Origin: Zonotrichia leucophrys gambelii | Taxonomy: Eukaryota > Chordata > Aves > Passeriformes > Passerellidae | NCBI RefSeq assembly: GCF_028769735.1 | Contig: NC_088172.1 | Location: 73,804,631 to 73,868,630 of the forward strand | DNA: 64,000 nt | Reading direction: 5' to 3' | Shown: one piece after another, positions 10,514 through 22,956 of the stretch | Layout: each line of letters opens with the position of its first letter | Numbering within the stretch: the stretch's first letter is position 1 | Program-made: the position numbers and the translations under genes | The notes under the pieces: generated by a model | Database searches by the model: none | Told to the model about the DNA's origin: nothing | Seen by the model: only the letters and a program-made list of their open reading frames with translations

Positions 10514-12794
10514 CTAGGGGAGGGGATGAAAAGGAAACACAATTCCCTGCTTTATATGAGTAGAAGGATCAAACCAGAGTCATTCAGGCAGCTGAAAAGT
10601 TGCAACCACATTGCTAGTAAAATTAAACATGCTGCCTTTGGAATTAGGACAAGGATGGGGTATGAAAAGGAAAAAATAATTAAGAAAAATGGAAATAAGT
10701 GGGGGAATTGATAGCTTAGAATTCAAGAAACAATAGGAAGTATTTTAAATATATATAAACATAAACATTCAAACACAGTGAAATGTTTTCCTTTAAAGAA
10801 GATAAGTATTTTAGGGGGAAGGAAGAGGATGCTTTGCTAGGCAGTTTTTTTTAATGTGTTTTCAAAATCACCATGAAACACTGTTTCTGAAAACTGAAAC
10901 ACAGGGATCATGTTGTACCATTCAGTCAACATAGGCCTATCAAAATTGAAGAAGAACTTTACATACCAGTATCCTAACATTGTGCAAATATAGGTACCAA
11001 CTGCAACATCACAAGATCTTTTAACTCTACCTGAAAGAAAAACAAAAATCTTATGAAAAGTTAGAGATTTTCTCAACTTGTATGACTTCCCATTATTAAT
11101 AACACCTAACAACAAATAGATTTTTTTCTTGCAAATAAATATATAAAACCCAAAAGGAGTAAGTACTTACTAGTTGCTAAAAAATGTCCAAGACCCATAA
11201 CTAAAGCCCCCAAGGAGCCATAGAGCACTGATTCTCGTGCACATGGGATATTTTTAACATCGAGAAATCCAAAGAGTTTATAGGACTGTAAGACAAAACA
11301 AAACAAAAAAATCAAACATAAATTTAAAAAATCACTTCTGTAGAAGTCTATGATGCCAACTCAACTGTAAAACTGACTTGTTATCTTAATAGTCAAGCAT
11401 AACTAGTTGAGAACTTACTGTGTCCAGGGTTATAGATGACCAAAAGTGAACAGGTACAGATATATCAGGGATGTTTCTGGAAGAGTTAACTATAAATTTA
11501 TATAATATAGTTTTGCACAAAACTGTTGATCCATCCTTTTCACTGAATATTATAAATTAACTACTCAATTCCTTACCTTTACATTCCCCCAAAAAAGAAG
11601 AGAGAAGACCCTTAAGAATCCAGGATTTTTGTTACATCGCAACAAACAAGGAGGGCTACAGTATGCAGTTAGTCATGACATGTAAGTTTAGTGCCTGAAG
11701 CAAGCAAATGTGCTTGGAAAAAGTTAACTTACTGGAGAATGAGCATGTAGTAGAGAACCTAATACTGAATTAAAATATTTATAAACCAAACTAATTTATG
11801 ACTTAAACCTATGTCTAGGCAGGGGCTGGGCACATGGGTCAGGGTCAAGGCGGCTGCCCCTCAGTAACCCCTGAACATTTTCTGCTGCCAATCCTTTGGT
11901 CAGGGATGGTATGAGAACACGTTTCAGTCTGTTGTGCTTAAACCATTAGAGCATGAAGAATCATGTGTGCAACTGTAGCAAAATTCATCAAAAGTGATTG
12001 TTTGATTTTGTCGTGAAGGTATTCCACGTGGTCAAAGTAGATTTTGAAGATGGAGTACTGCAGTGCAGATGGGAGTACTACAGTGCTCAACTGCTTGTGG
12101 AGAGCTGACAACTCTGTGGGAGAAGTCATTGTGTCACTGTGGTAATGGGGATGGCAAGCATGGAAATCCCCAGCGTTAGTTTTATCCATGTTCCCTCGGG
12201 ACAGCCATCAGCTGTCCCTGTGAACAGGCGAGACAGAAAGGATGTGATCTATGTTGGTCGAACCTCCTAATGAGTAATTTCAAGCACTCTCACATGGAAG
12301 AAGTCACTTGATATATTGCTGTTGTTGGCTATGAAGGTATCCCTGCTACATCCATGCAGCGTGATGCATCCTTTTAAAATAGCGTCTCACCTGCTGCCAG
12401 GCTGGGCATCATTTGTTATGTCTCTGACCACTGCTGACCAGCGGCCTCACGGACGCTCCGGCCTCAGCACCACGGGAAAGTCCCGGAGGGGCCCGGGGCC
12501 CCCGCCCACACCCAAGCCCCGCCCGCCCCCCTGGCCCGGCAGAGCCCTAGCCGTGCCGTGCGTTTCCGTGAATTGTTCCCCAGCCATTTCCTCGGGCGCT
12601 GCAACAGCGGGGCGGTGCGGTGGGGCACGGTCACTGCTGCTCTGCAATGACCTCCCGTGTCCCCAGCGCGGGGCTGCCGCGGCCAGCTCCTCCTCATCCT
12701 CCTCCTCATGCTCATCCTCATTCTCCTCCTGGCCCCTCGCCGCCCCCCCGCCCTCCATTACCTTCCCCGGCTCAGAGTCGCCCTCGCCCGCCAT
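10372..12794 (-). CDS. COX20: COX20 cytochrome c oxidase assembly factor, full coding span (4 exons)
   Basis: Small inner-mitochondrial-membrane protein which, in its known family, binds newly made COX2 and presents it to the SCO copper chaperones during complex IV assembly. Coding exons are 12762-12794, 11171-11285, 10967-11030 and 10372-10513. All junctions are GT-AG and the frame is kept across each, giving 117 aa (human 118). Recognisable segments are LFGFLDVKNIPCARES (residues 15-30), GSLGALVMGLGHFLATS (34-50), KRSCDVAVGTYICTMLGYWF (53-72) and the CRYN motif (74-77). Hydrophobic stretches at about 30-48 and 57-74 fit the two membrane spans of the family, and a charged C-tail follows. The start ATG has A at -3 and G at +4 and lies in a CpG island. 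The acidic, short N-terminus is the least conserved part. Neighbouring DESI2 in the same orientation agrees with vertebrate synteny. Identification comes from remembered family sequence, not from a search. Confidence 0.95.
10967..11030 (-). CDS. COX20: COX20 coding exon 3
   Basis: Acceptor is ttctttcag|GTAGAG and donor is TACTG|gtatgt. It encodes the end of Ser50, then RVKRSCDVAVGTYICTMLGY and the first two bases of Trp71. It holds the second membrane span. It is separated from exon 2 by a very short intron of 140 bp. Confidence 0.95.
11171..11285 (-). CDS. COX20: COX20 coding exon 2
   Basis: Acceptor is ...cttacag|TCC and donor is ACTA|gtaagt. It encodes SYKLFGFLDV through GHFLAT plus the first base of the next Ser codon. 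It carries the conserved FLDV..IPCAR segment and the first hydrophobic span. Length is 115 nt, phase 0 in and phase 1 out. Confidence 0.95.
11286..12761 (-). other. COX20 intron 1
   Basis: A 1,476-bp GT-AG intron. Its first part lies in the CpG island and contains a CCTCAT/CCTCCT-rich stretch near 12685-12731 that reads as Glu/Asp-rich on the minus strand. A non-island stretch at 11938-12189 holds an 83-codon minus-strand open frame that I cannot assign. Nothing else is recognised. Confidence 0.8.
12762..12794 (-). CDS. COX20: COX20 coding exon 1
   Basis: Encodes 11 residues, MAGEGDSEPGK, and ends exactly at a codon boundary with donor AAG|gtaatg. The reading frame stays open far into intron 1 (to 12447), so the exon boundary is set by the donor and by the matching phase of exon 2, not by a stop codon. 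An in-frame ATG further upstream (13196) exists only because the island is GC-rich, and the family length supports the start at 12794. Confidence 0.88.
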
Positions 12795-12905
12795 GCTGCG
12801 GCAGCGCCTTCCCGCCCGCACCAGCGAGCAGGGGCTGCGCCCGCGTACAGAGCGGCGCCGAGGGGAGGCCGCTCCGCCCGCCCCGTCTCTATGGCGCCCG
12901 CGGAA

Positions 12906-12919
12906 GGGGCGGGGGCGGG
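12906..12919 (+). promoter_or_regulatory. GC boxes (Sp/KLF type)
   Basis: Two adjoining GGGGCGGGG-like boxes just 5' of COX20. They are typical Sp1-family sites in CpG-island promoters and also able to form a G-quadruplex-like run. Seen in the sequence; binding is inferred. Confidence 0.5.
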
Positions 12920-12925
12920 CGCGCC

Positions 12926-12936
12926 GCCGCCATTTT
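12926..12936 (-). promoter_or_regulatory. YY1-type motif upstream of COX20 ATG
   Basis: The minus strand reads AAAATGGCGGC, matching the known YY1 consensus AAnATGGCGGC. It lies in the same orientation as COX20 and about 130 bases 5' of its ATG, the usual place for YY1 sites close to a TATA-less start. Function is inferred. Confidence 0.6.
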
Positions 12937-13340
12937 AGGTCCCGGCGCCGAGCGAGATTCCAGCGCGAATCCTTTGTTCGGCGAAATGGGTCACGGCGCG
13001 GGGGGCGCGCGCGCGGGCACGCGGCCGGGGGGGCGGGGCTCCGGCTCTCGCCCCGCCCCGCCCCCACCTCGCCCTGCCCACCCCCTTCCCGCCGCGGGCG
13101 CGCGCCCGGGCCGGGCGGGGCTGAGGGCAGCGCCAGGAATCCGCAGGGATCTCGGGAATCCGCACGGATCCCGCCGGGAGCACGCGGCCGAGCCACGCTC
13201 CGGCATACCGGGCGCCATAGGGGCTGTTCAAAGCTAAAAGAGCAAGGATGTGGCTGGGAGGTGCAAAGGCGCTCAGTGGGTAGCGCCTAGTGGGAGAAGG
13301 AGGTTACGGGATCCTTGGCGCCCGTGGCCAGCCTGGTGGA

Positions 13341-16300
13341 TGCGGGGATGTGTATCCCGAGAGCTGATTGCCAGGGGGAGCCTGCCAGGGTGCTGGAAGG
13401 GACCGAGGAAAAGGTGACTTGTGCAGATGGGCGAAATTCCCCGGATGGCAGCGAGAATTAGGAGATGGAAGAGGAATTGATTCAGAAGTGCTCTGGAAAA
13501 TGGCCTCCTGTGAGGAGGCCATGCTGAGCGGCGTCGGACACAACCCCAGCGGGTTCAGCCTGATTTAGCGGGATAAGCCTGTGCTAAATCACTTGGACAT
13601 GCTGGGAATCACCCCTTAGGTGTGTTACTGTACCTGCAGTAAGGATGAGAAAAGGTAAATAGTGCTAGGTGACTTAGGACAGAGGTACAGTTCTCCAGGA
13701 TACTGTAAAAATATATTTTGCTGCAAGAAGACATGGCTCTAAGTAGCAAATTACAGGGCAGATTCAATTTAGAACCTTTTCTATCTTAGCAATGAAGTAT
13801 AACAAGGATGAGAGATGTGTAATACTGCTCTTTGATCTAAAAAATAGTGTGTCCTGACTTATGAGGCGTGAGATCTCTTCAGACCTTGTTAAATATTATT
13901 ATATTATTATGTGTTTCGGGTTTTTTTTAATCCTGTGCTAAATAAAATGGTCTTTTTCACGCACTGAAATTTACGTTCATGTGGATTTTCTCTTACTACT
14001 TTTTGTCTTTCCTGTGTTTGTGGGATTTTGGAAAAAAAGTACTTTGACACAACCAATTTTCATGTTTCACCAGCTGAAAAGTGCTGCTGCACATTTCATG
14101 AGCTCTTTTAAATCTCTTTAAATTGAGATTAGAAGCAAATCTCAATCCTTACCCAAGTCCCAGTCCATCACTGTTTTGTCATCTAAGCAGACCTTGCAGG
14201 CAGAGCTCTGAATTCATGGAACACTGATTCAACATTTGCTATCCATTTGAGAAAGATCAGTAGAAATCCCTCACATTGTGGGTAGTTTGGCCTTTTTTAA
14301 ATTAATGTATATTATGTATGTAGAGATGCAAACATAGGACATTTGCTAGGTGTGAATTTTGGTGTGAAAACCAAAATTACTGGCATAATCTGTCCTTGGA
14401 AAAGTTTGTAATGTCCAGTTTTATTTTTGTTGGTTTAAAAATTAAGCAGTGACAAATACTGAGGAATGTAGCAAGAAATGCCAAGAGAATGCTGACATGT
14501 CTGAGATTAAGAAGGGCACAGTGGTGAAAAGAGAGACACTGCTTTTACTGCTAATGAAATGAGGTGGCCTGGCCTGCAGCAGCTCATATTTTGAAGGGAA
14601 AGAATGGATGGATCTTTTTTGCTTTGAAAGAATTAAGATGGTGGAGAGCAAAGTACACAAATAGAACCTCTTCTGTCTGATAGTCAAGAATAGGCTAAGG
14701 AGAAGTACATGGTTTTCCCTATGTGTCATTTATCCTTTTCCCAAATACCCAGATCACACAAATTGCACTGCAATAAACAATACCATTGTGTGGTTTTTTT
14801 CTCCCTCCCCTTGGTCCTTGGTCATTACTCTGCTTTACTGCTGCACCTCACAGCTCTGCTTCTTGTCCTTCAGAAGCTGCCCCAAAATGAACCACTGTTC
14901 CCCTTTGTGGAGTTAGAAGTACACAGGGCTGCTTGTTGGTGCTTGAGATGAGTGAAGATGCTGGAGCTGGAGCCTGCTTAGCTTAAGGAAGAGGGACACT
15001 TGGGATGGCCTGAAGCATGCGCCCATCTTGACCTCGTGTCCCCTAGGGATGCCAGGGTGTGCAGAGGGCACGGGGTGATGTCCTCCAGCACGTCAAGGGG
15101 GCAGGGTTCTTGAAGTGTGGGCCTCATACTTCTGCTGCTTTTACCCTCGTGTGCTCTGAAGGCTCTGGGACTAGGGTCTTCTTTTTCACATTCTGGGCTC
15201 AAATAAAAATGAGGGTGGCTCCTTCTGGCTCACTGAAGTGCAGGTTTTAGCCTGTAAGTTGATCAAGGAGGTTGAGGCTCTGTGGGCATGTGGTGCTTTG
15301 TAAGGGTGATCACACAGGGAATGTGAGAGCTGCTGCAATGTGCTCACTGCCTTGCCAATGTGACTTGCTGCAAGAGCTGGACCGACTTTTATTTAAACCC
15401 TTGGTTCACCTGGCCCAGCACAGGCACATCCCAGAGCATCTTCCACTGTGTTGTGCCAGTGTGCATGCAGGGAAGGTACAGCAAAAGCCCCTGTGTGCAT
15501 GCCTCTCTCCATTAGCAGGGACACTGTGCTGTTTCTGGAAGCCAGGCGTCTTGTATATGCAAGTTTGGAACTGCTGCCTTGAATTTCTGAGCCTAAAGAA
15601 CACAACTGAGATATCTAAACATTCTTGTTTCCTTAATGACATTGACTGGAGCTGGAGACCCTTGGCAGACCTGGCTGTGCATGGTCAGTTCTATCCATCG
15701 TGGTGTCCTGATTGCCACTTGCTCTCAGCTGTTTGAACTTTTCCTATATTTATGCAGTTCTTACTTTTGTTAGCACTGATCAATAAAGTGTAGCATCCTT
15801 AGCTGTATGCCTCTCCAACCTGAAACTGACAGCTGGTCAATGGTTTGGGTTGGTCTTTGACAGCATCTTTGTTCTCTCACCCTTCACCTCTGTGTTTAAA
15901 GGTTAGACCAGGCAAACTCTTGTTTGGAGCAGGGAAGAGGCCACTGTGTACAGGGCATGAAGCAGCAGAGAGGAGTGCTCATGTCACAACAGTGCAGACA
16001 GGAAACTGGCTCACTGACTTCTCCAGTGCTTATTCCTTCATCAGAAGACTTCACTGAGGGGTCTGATTCCTACATACGTGTCACTTCAGACACAATTTTG
16101 GGCTGTATTCCCTAGAAGGAGGAGGGAACCATCACACAAGGGTGGAATTTCCTACCTTTAGCACCTCTTGGCCATGTCCTATACTGTAGGGTGTTTATGT
16201 AGGTTTGTGGAAAAGCAACTGCCTGCAAAAGCTGTGACAGCCTATCCTAAGAAATAGAATTACATTTATTAGAGGGTGACAACCCCTTTAGGTTGATGGC

Positions 16301-17084
16301 CACCATGGACAGATAACTAAACCTCCTGGTGAATTCAGCATCTCCCAAGGGCTGCATGCTCTGCCCTGGGTGTTTGCAAAGGCTCTGCTGGTCTGTCCAT
16401 AACATAAGTTGTTACTGGCAAGCAGAGGCTGCTCTGCCTGTTCATATCCATAGATACCAGCTTAAACTGCTCTCTGACACCAGAGGTGGCCCAGGCCTTC
16501 CACCTCTTTGCTGTGCAATCCTGCCTTCTCTGTGTCACCAGCTGTGCCACCTGATGCACCTGAAAGTTAGCCTTACACAAAAGCTGCTTCCTGGCCGTGA
16601 TAAGGCTGCTTTTTTGAGAGCAGTGCTGATTTACATCAAGTGCCTCAAGAAGTTGCTCTGTTGAAGATGTTTGGAAGGTAGCAGGCCATTGGGTTCCTGG
16701 GCTAGTAGCTGAATCACCCTTTAAGGCAAATTTTGGAGATGTCCAGCAGTGCTTTGTCTTCATGGTCACCCTGAAGCTACTTAAATAGCAGTGAAGCATT
16801 TGCTTGTGGTAACCATGTGCCATTTTGTAAGCCATGAAATCAAGAGGTACTTAGAATTGCCACAAGTCATGAAGAGGATGATTATTCCACTCATGTCCTC
16901 AGTTGCCTTGAGTGTTTTTGTCCTTCCAGAGAAGAACATTATGTTACTGAATGCAAGTGTGTAGGAATAATGTGTTTTGGGGTTATGTATTTCTGAGCTG
17001 AAAGCTCAGAAAGCCAACTGCATCCTGGACTGTATCAGTAGAAGAGTGGCCAGTAGTTGAATTCTAATCTACTCTGGTCTTGTG
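13341..17084. other. Intergenic, COX20 5' flank
   Basis: Sequence upstream of the COX20 island. Nothing recognised: no splice-bounded coding pocket and no repeat family. Confidence 0.6.
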
Positions 17085-17625
17085 ACAGACACCCCAGCTG
17101 CAGTGCTGCATCCTGCTCTGGAGTCCTCAGCACAGGAGAGGCATGGATCTGATGGAGTGAGCCTAAAGGAGAGCCACAAAGATACTCAGAAGGCTGGAGC
17201 AGCTCTGTGGAGACACCCTGTGGGAGCTGGGGTTTTTCAGCCTGAAGAAGAGGAGGCTCTGGGCATATCTTACAGCAGCCTTCCAGTACCTAAAGGGAGC
17301 CTGCAAAAGAGCTGGAAGGGAACCTTCTGGCAGGACCTGTTGTGATAGGACAAGGAGTGATGACTTTAGACTGAATGAGGGTAGATTTAGATTGGATATT
17401 GGGAAGAAATTATGCCCTATGAGAGTGGTGAGGCACTGGAAAAAGTTGCCCAGAGAGGTGGTGGATGCCCCATCCCTGAAAACATTCAAGGTCAGACTGG
17501 ATGGGGCTCTGAGCAGCCTGATCTAATTGAAGATGCTCCTGCTCATTGCAAGGGGGTTGGATTACATGATCTTTAGTAATCCTTCCAAACCAAGGTACTC
17601 TATGATTCTGGGATGCTATGATGGT
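17085..17625 (+). mobile_element. CR1 LINE, 5'-truncated 3' end
   Basis: Clear CR1 3' region with intact landmarks: 'gcatcctgctctggagtcctc', 'ggagccacaaagat' analogue, 'ttccagtacctaaaggg', 'gcccagagaggtggtggat', 'attcaaggtcagactggatg', and the terminal 'tctatgattctgggatgcta'. The element ends in the TCTATGATTCT type of repeat. The coding part is only its extreme 3' end plus UTR, so it is a dead 5'-truncated insertion. Confidence 0.93.
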
Positions 17626-20600
17626 TTTTGGGGGTAAATTGTTATTATGATGTCTGCAGAGATACTGTGCTGTAGGTTATGTCAGAGTAACCCTTGTGGG
17701 CTCAGGGCAGGCACGAAGAGTGTGTGCAGGCTGCTTGTTGCCAAGGCAGTCAGCAACCACGTTCGTGCCATTGAATTTTAAAAAAACCCTTTTTTCCCCC
17801 TAAGCATTAATGTTAATGCAAATTAACTTTCAACTGCATGACAGTTTTATTCTGGGTTAGCTTTGCTGATTGTTTCTGTAGTTTGACTTTGCCTAACTTA
17901 TTTCTAACTGCTGGTACAAATGATCTTTTCATCTGTAACACATAAGAGATTTTAATTCAATGTACTCCTCTGAAAGCCTAGGAAATAAGAGCAGGCTTCT
18001 AATAGCTTTATTTTTTTCTGCCAGATCTTTTAATGTCTTTATGTTATTTAGGCACTTGATTCAAAAAAGAAGAGGGTTTTATATTAAAAAAGGCAGCTTA
18101 TATAAAACATAAGGGTTATAATTGCAGCTATACTGTTGGATGTAGAGCTAGATTTAAAGTTCCCTGACTCACCAGTATAAATTGGACTAAAGGATGCTTC
18201 TGACTAAAAATAGAGCAGTTTTCCTTAAATAATCTTTTTTTTTTCATATAATGTAAATTACTTCATCTGTAAAGCATGTCTTAAATGTCTTAAATGTATT
18301 ACTGGCAAATACTAACAGACACTTAAGTTTTCTTGTATGTCACTGTAATCCACTTCAAGCAGATGATGGTACTATTTATTTCTGCATGTTTGGTCTTTTT
18401 TTCTTAATCTGCAATTTGGTAAGTTGAAGAACTTGTTGGATTTTTTTTTTTTTGAAACTGAAGATATTGGGAGATATAAACTACTTCTGACACAAATTTG
18501 AGTGGTGACCTCGTAACCACAGGGTCATAGGCACAAGACTGTGGAGGGGACTCCTTTCTTGCCTCAGTGCTGCCTTCCTTTGGCCCTGTTTCATTGCTAA
18601 GGTGTTCATCTGACCTTACTTCAAAACTTCCCCTTCCATTTCACATCTTCATTTTTCAAAACACAGTGGCTGCCCTGAGTTTTCTGTCATGAAGAGAGTG
18701 GAGGGTGGTTATTATGAACTCTGCACCTCGTGTTCCATGTCTGTCATGTCAATGTGTCAGGCTTAATCTTTATTAACTCCTGAGGGAAAACTGAAGACTA
18801 GAGCCAATAAGGTATTGGTATGGTAATTGTTTCTTTTGGGATGTGGTTTCTGAGAACTCATAACAAACTGGAAAGAGTTGCACGAGTATGAAATTTATTT
18901 AGAAATAAGCTGTTTAAATAGCACAACAAAATTAGAAAATTCATAGGGGAAAAAATATATTGGAGCTTATTAAATGCTCAGGCACCCTCTCAGACATAGG
19001 AATTCCCTCAGCACAAGTCACTGGAAGCTGTAAGGGTATTCTGAGGAGTTATTGTGGTGTGCTTCTTCTGTCCTTACACTTTTCCCTATATATCCAATTC
19101 TAGATAAATTAAATTTTTGCCTGACTCACTGGTGCTCTTGCATTTCTGCTAAGATTAGACTAAAGCCCAGAGAAGGGAAAGTGGTACAACATAGACAGTG
19201 ACATCAGGCTATGAGAGGAAAGAGATGGTGTGCCAGGAGCCTCTTTGGTGATGTGTTTTGCATGCAGTCTGCCGTTCAAGTGGATGTGTAATTAGCAGTG
19301 TACAGGCAGAGAGGAGTCACATTCAAGGAGCAGAGCATCTCAAAGTAGACACTCAAACCAGACAACTGGAGAGGATGTTCAGAAGCCATGCCATGTATCA
19401 ACTTCAAAAAATTATGATGTATCAGGTAGATCTTGTTATATCTTGTTGAGATTTTTTCCCTTTTGTTTTCACTCTTTAGCGGTTAGGGACGGCAAGGAGT
19501 TTTATTTTAGTTTTGTAATCAAGTTTAAAGTGTATTTCACTGGCTTATCCCCACCCCACATTGTCTGGTGATATGACTCTCTGCTAGCACCCTGCCACAT
19601 GAAAGGTGTTTTGTTCCACTGGAAGTTACAGTATATTCCTGAGACAGCTGCCATCCAAAATACATGGAAAATTCAGAGAAGTCAGTGTGTTGTTTCATCA
19701 TGCTACAAAGGCTGGTTTCAGTCTGCTAGGGCAGGATCTCCCACACAAAATAACACACCTTTGGCAAGGGGTAAAGGAAAAAAATTGCACGTGGGTTCAG
19801 AAAGATCTCACAAGAAACAGGCAGTCTGCAAGGATGAGATTTGAGAGTTCAAAGTCAAACACAACATATTATTTCCAAACAGTTGTTCCAGATTTGCAGG
19901 CACCTTAGGTGTCCTGCTGTGGTGTCCAGATTCCCTGGCAAGAATTCAAGGTTTTTCTTGTTCGTGACAGGAATGACTTCATGTCTTGCACACTGAGAGT
20001 GTTAATTTAGCATATAAATATTTCTCTACCTGGTGTGGTTTCTGCTGCTTTCTGAGAAACAGCAGAGATTAAAAATACCTCGTATCTTGGTGCTTGGTGT
20101 TTTCAGATCCAATATTTTGCTCTTTTCCTGATGCCTCACTGTGACCTGGCTGAAGGCTGAGTCAGTCTGTTGGTGGCTGGCTACCGAGGGCTACAGCCTT
20201 CTGTCACGTTTTGATTTTGGAGGATCCTGGTTTCCTGCCTAAAGCATCGGGTGCTGGGCTGAAGTCATTAACTCTAGAGAGCACCTGATGCAAGACAGCC
20301 ATCAGAATTTGGTGGGAGAAGGACAGCATGTGCAGTGCAGAAGCTGAGCTCTGAGGTTTTGGGAAGCGGTGGGACAACTGGAGCTCTTTGAGTTGCTGGG
20401 GAAATGGCTCCCAGATGGACATGGGACACGGGGTGTGTGTGCACTCTCTGCTCTCAGCTGTTGCCATTCCCCTCCGTGTGCCAGCAGTGCTGCTGGGGAA
20501 GCCTTCTGGAGTGTCCCTAGGGTAGGGCCTGGGGCTGTGCCCTCACCAGTGACACAACTACCTCCTCCCTAAATTGAGCTTCACACCTCCTGAGCACTGG

Positions 20601-22894
20601 CATCTGTTCAGGAGCCACTGAATTATGCACAAGGAGTTTTTCCCTTATACTGGTGGGTTTATTTTCCCATACATTTTCCCATGCTGATAGTTCTATTTTC
20701 CCAGCATGTCTGACTTATGCCTTCTCAGTACCTCTGCAGGAACAAGAGCAGAAGCTAAACACGTGCTTAATTGCCTCACAAACTGTTTAAAATTCTTAGA
20801 TAATTGATGTCTGATAGATTGGTTTTTCTTGTCTGCTCAAGCTAAATTAGGCTAACAGCAGCCAGAGGTGGCTGGTGAGTTGTTCTTCCAGTCCTGGGAA
20901 AGTCTCTGATGGCAGAATATTCAACAACCATCACCTAATCCTGTGCTTCAGGAAGGGGCCACTTTTCAGGTGAGGAAGAGAAAGGAGGGTTTATTGTGAT
21001 GAATGGTCCTTCAGAGCACTAACATGGGCTTCTGACAGTGTAACTCTGAATAATGGTGTTGCTTCCTCCTGATTCTCATCTCATTCTTGTGCTTGGGAGC
21101 TGTAAGCGAATTCCCCTACTTTATGGTTTCCTTTTTACATTTGTTTGCCTTTAACCTCATCACTCAAGATGATCATTGTATTACAGCAGTTTGTCTTAAA
21201 TCCTCCATCTTTCTCAAATGCTCGTCACGAATACTAAAAAAGTGATGTTGTACAAAGTTCTGGATTTTTTTCCCAACTTAACTACAAGCAAGCCTCAGAT
21301 TTTAAACATGTTAGAGATCTCTTTAAAATCTTATCTATAACTGACATAATTATCTGCTCAGACAAGTTGTGGCAAAAGGCCAATCACTAAGAAGAATCTC
21401 AGGCATTATGCTCTTATTTTTAAGTTAAATCATGGAATGATCCCCAAAGCCTCACCATTTCATTTATTAGGTCTTTCTCAAAATAAAAGAAATGCAGAGC
21501 TGCTGTGCATTCAGAGGAGCAGAATTTGAGCACTTGTTTTTATTTAAGCCTCAGAAACCATCAGCTCTTTAGTAACTAGAGGTGTGTCTGCTAAGAACAA
21601 TCTGTCACCTGTCACAGGGCTTTTAAGTGACTGATTTCACATCCAGAGCTAAGACAGATAATTGACAAAATCATGCAGACTTCAGCTGAGGAAAGTGCTA
21701 ATTTTTTTTAGCATTATGCACAAAAGGCTGCTTTTTCAGTTAATTTCATATTCTTAGACAATTTCAAACTGTAGTTACAAAGAATGTCATGTGAATTGAT
21801 TGTAGCTTATTTGTAAAGCTCTGTCAGATACAAGTAGTCCAAAGTCTGCAGATTTATGTAAGTGTTGGTTAAATGTAATTTTTTCATAATTAAACCAGCT
21901 AAGTTTCTGAAAAGTTTCCAGAATCCCCTTTAACACATATTCACTGGTATTTTAGCAAAACACTAACCTCCCAAAGTCTTTAAGCCTACTGATAATTTCA
22001 AATTTATTAAGTTTGTTAGTATAATTCTTGGGGAAAAAACAAGTCGTAGAGAATCTTGAAAATGGCTCTGTAGGCAACAGCCACAGATGGAAAATTTGAT
22101 AAAGGTTAGAGAGGTCAGAGGTGAAGCTGGTGGCTTTTGTGCTGACGGGTTTGAAGGAACCTTCTCAGCAAGGAAACTTCCTGCATGGTTAATACCTTTC
22201 TGGCTCTGCCCCAGTTACTGACCAAGGAACTTCCATCTGGGGAAAAATTCTGCTAGCTCCTGGAAGTGAAGTTCTCACATACATATTGCCCTCATAGAGA
22301 GAAACCAAATGCATGAGACAGTTAAAGAAAAACAACCCAAAACCTGTGCTGTTATAGCACTGATCAGGATACACAGATTTCATAGATGTCATTTGCTGGA
22401 CTCACCTGCAGCAGTTCTGGGTGTGTGTCTGCCAGCCCTGGTCTCTCCTCCTGGTGCTGAGGATGCTGAGTCTCAGTGCTGGGGCACAGCAGCGGCAGGA
22501 CAGCAGCAGGGAGCTGAAGGAACTCCTTGGTTTGCAAGACAAAGCTACAGAGGAAATGTTCAGTGACACTATCAGAAGGCCCCTCTGTTGTGATCTGAGT
22601 TCACTTATCACTGTGTGATCAAATTGCATTTGTCAGATTCTCAGATAACGATTTGCACAGGGCTGTTGGGTGATTTTCCCAAACTTTGTGTGCTGCTGTG
22701 GGAAAGGGACACTGGGAACCAACTTTGAAACTTACTCTACTCCTGTCACAGCTGTGGGTCAGGCAAATTCTAGACTGGTTTGAAAGTTCTTGTGTTTGGC
22801 TCAATAAAATCTGGGAGTCAGATGTGAGCACTCATCCCCTGATTGGAGAGTTTGGCTGTCTCGGGGGCAGCCTGGGGCTTTGAGAGCAGAGGGA

Positions 22895-22956
22895 GGGATG
22901 GACTGGCATCCCTGAGCTGGCAGGGATGGACTGGCATCCCTGAGCTGGCAGGGATG
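22895..22956 (+). repeat. 28-bp tandem duplication
   Basis: Two exact copies of a 28-bp unit (starting GGGATGGACTGGCATCCCTG) followed by the first six bases of a third. Each unit contains its own small inverted repeat, GGGATG...CATCCC. Confidence 0.93.

Larger units (their letters stand above)
12430..13340. promoter_or_regulatory. CpG island covering COX20 promoter, exon 1 and start of intron 1
   Basis: GC-dense sequence with very frequent CpG, bounded by ordinary AT-richer DNA on both sides. It includes GC boxes (12906-12919; also near 13023-13070) and a YY1-type site, and no TATA box is evident. This is the architecture expected of a housekeeping nuclear gene for a mitochondrial protein. 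The long open frames on both strands here are a by-product of few AT-rich stop codons. Confidence 0.85.

Noticed and set aside
12316..13290. Plus-strand open frame of 324 codons and its minus-strand counterparts
   Set aside because: Compositional read-through of the COX20 CpG island. Only 33 bases (12762-12794, minus strand) are supported as coding.
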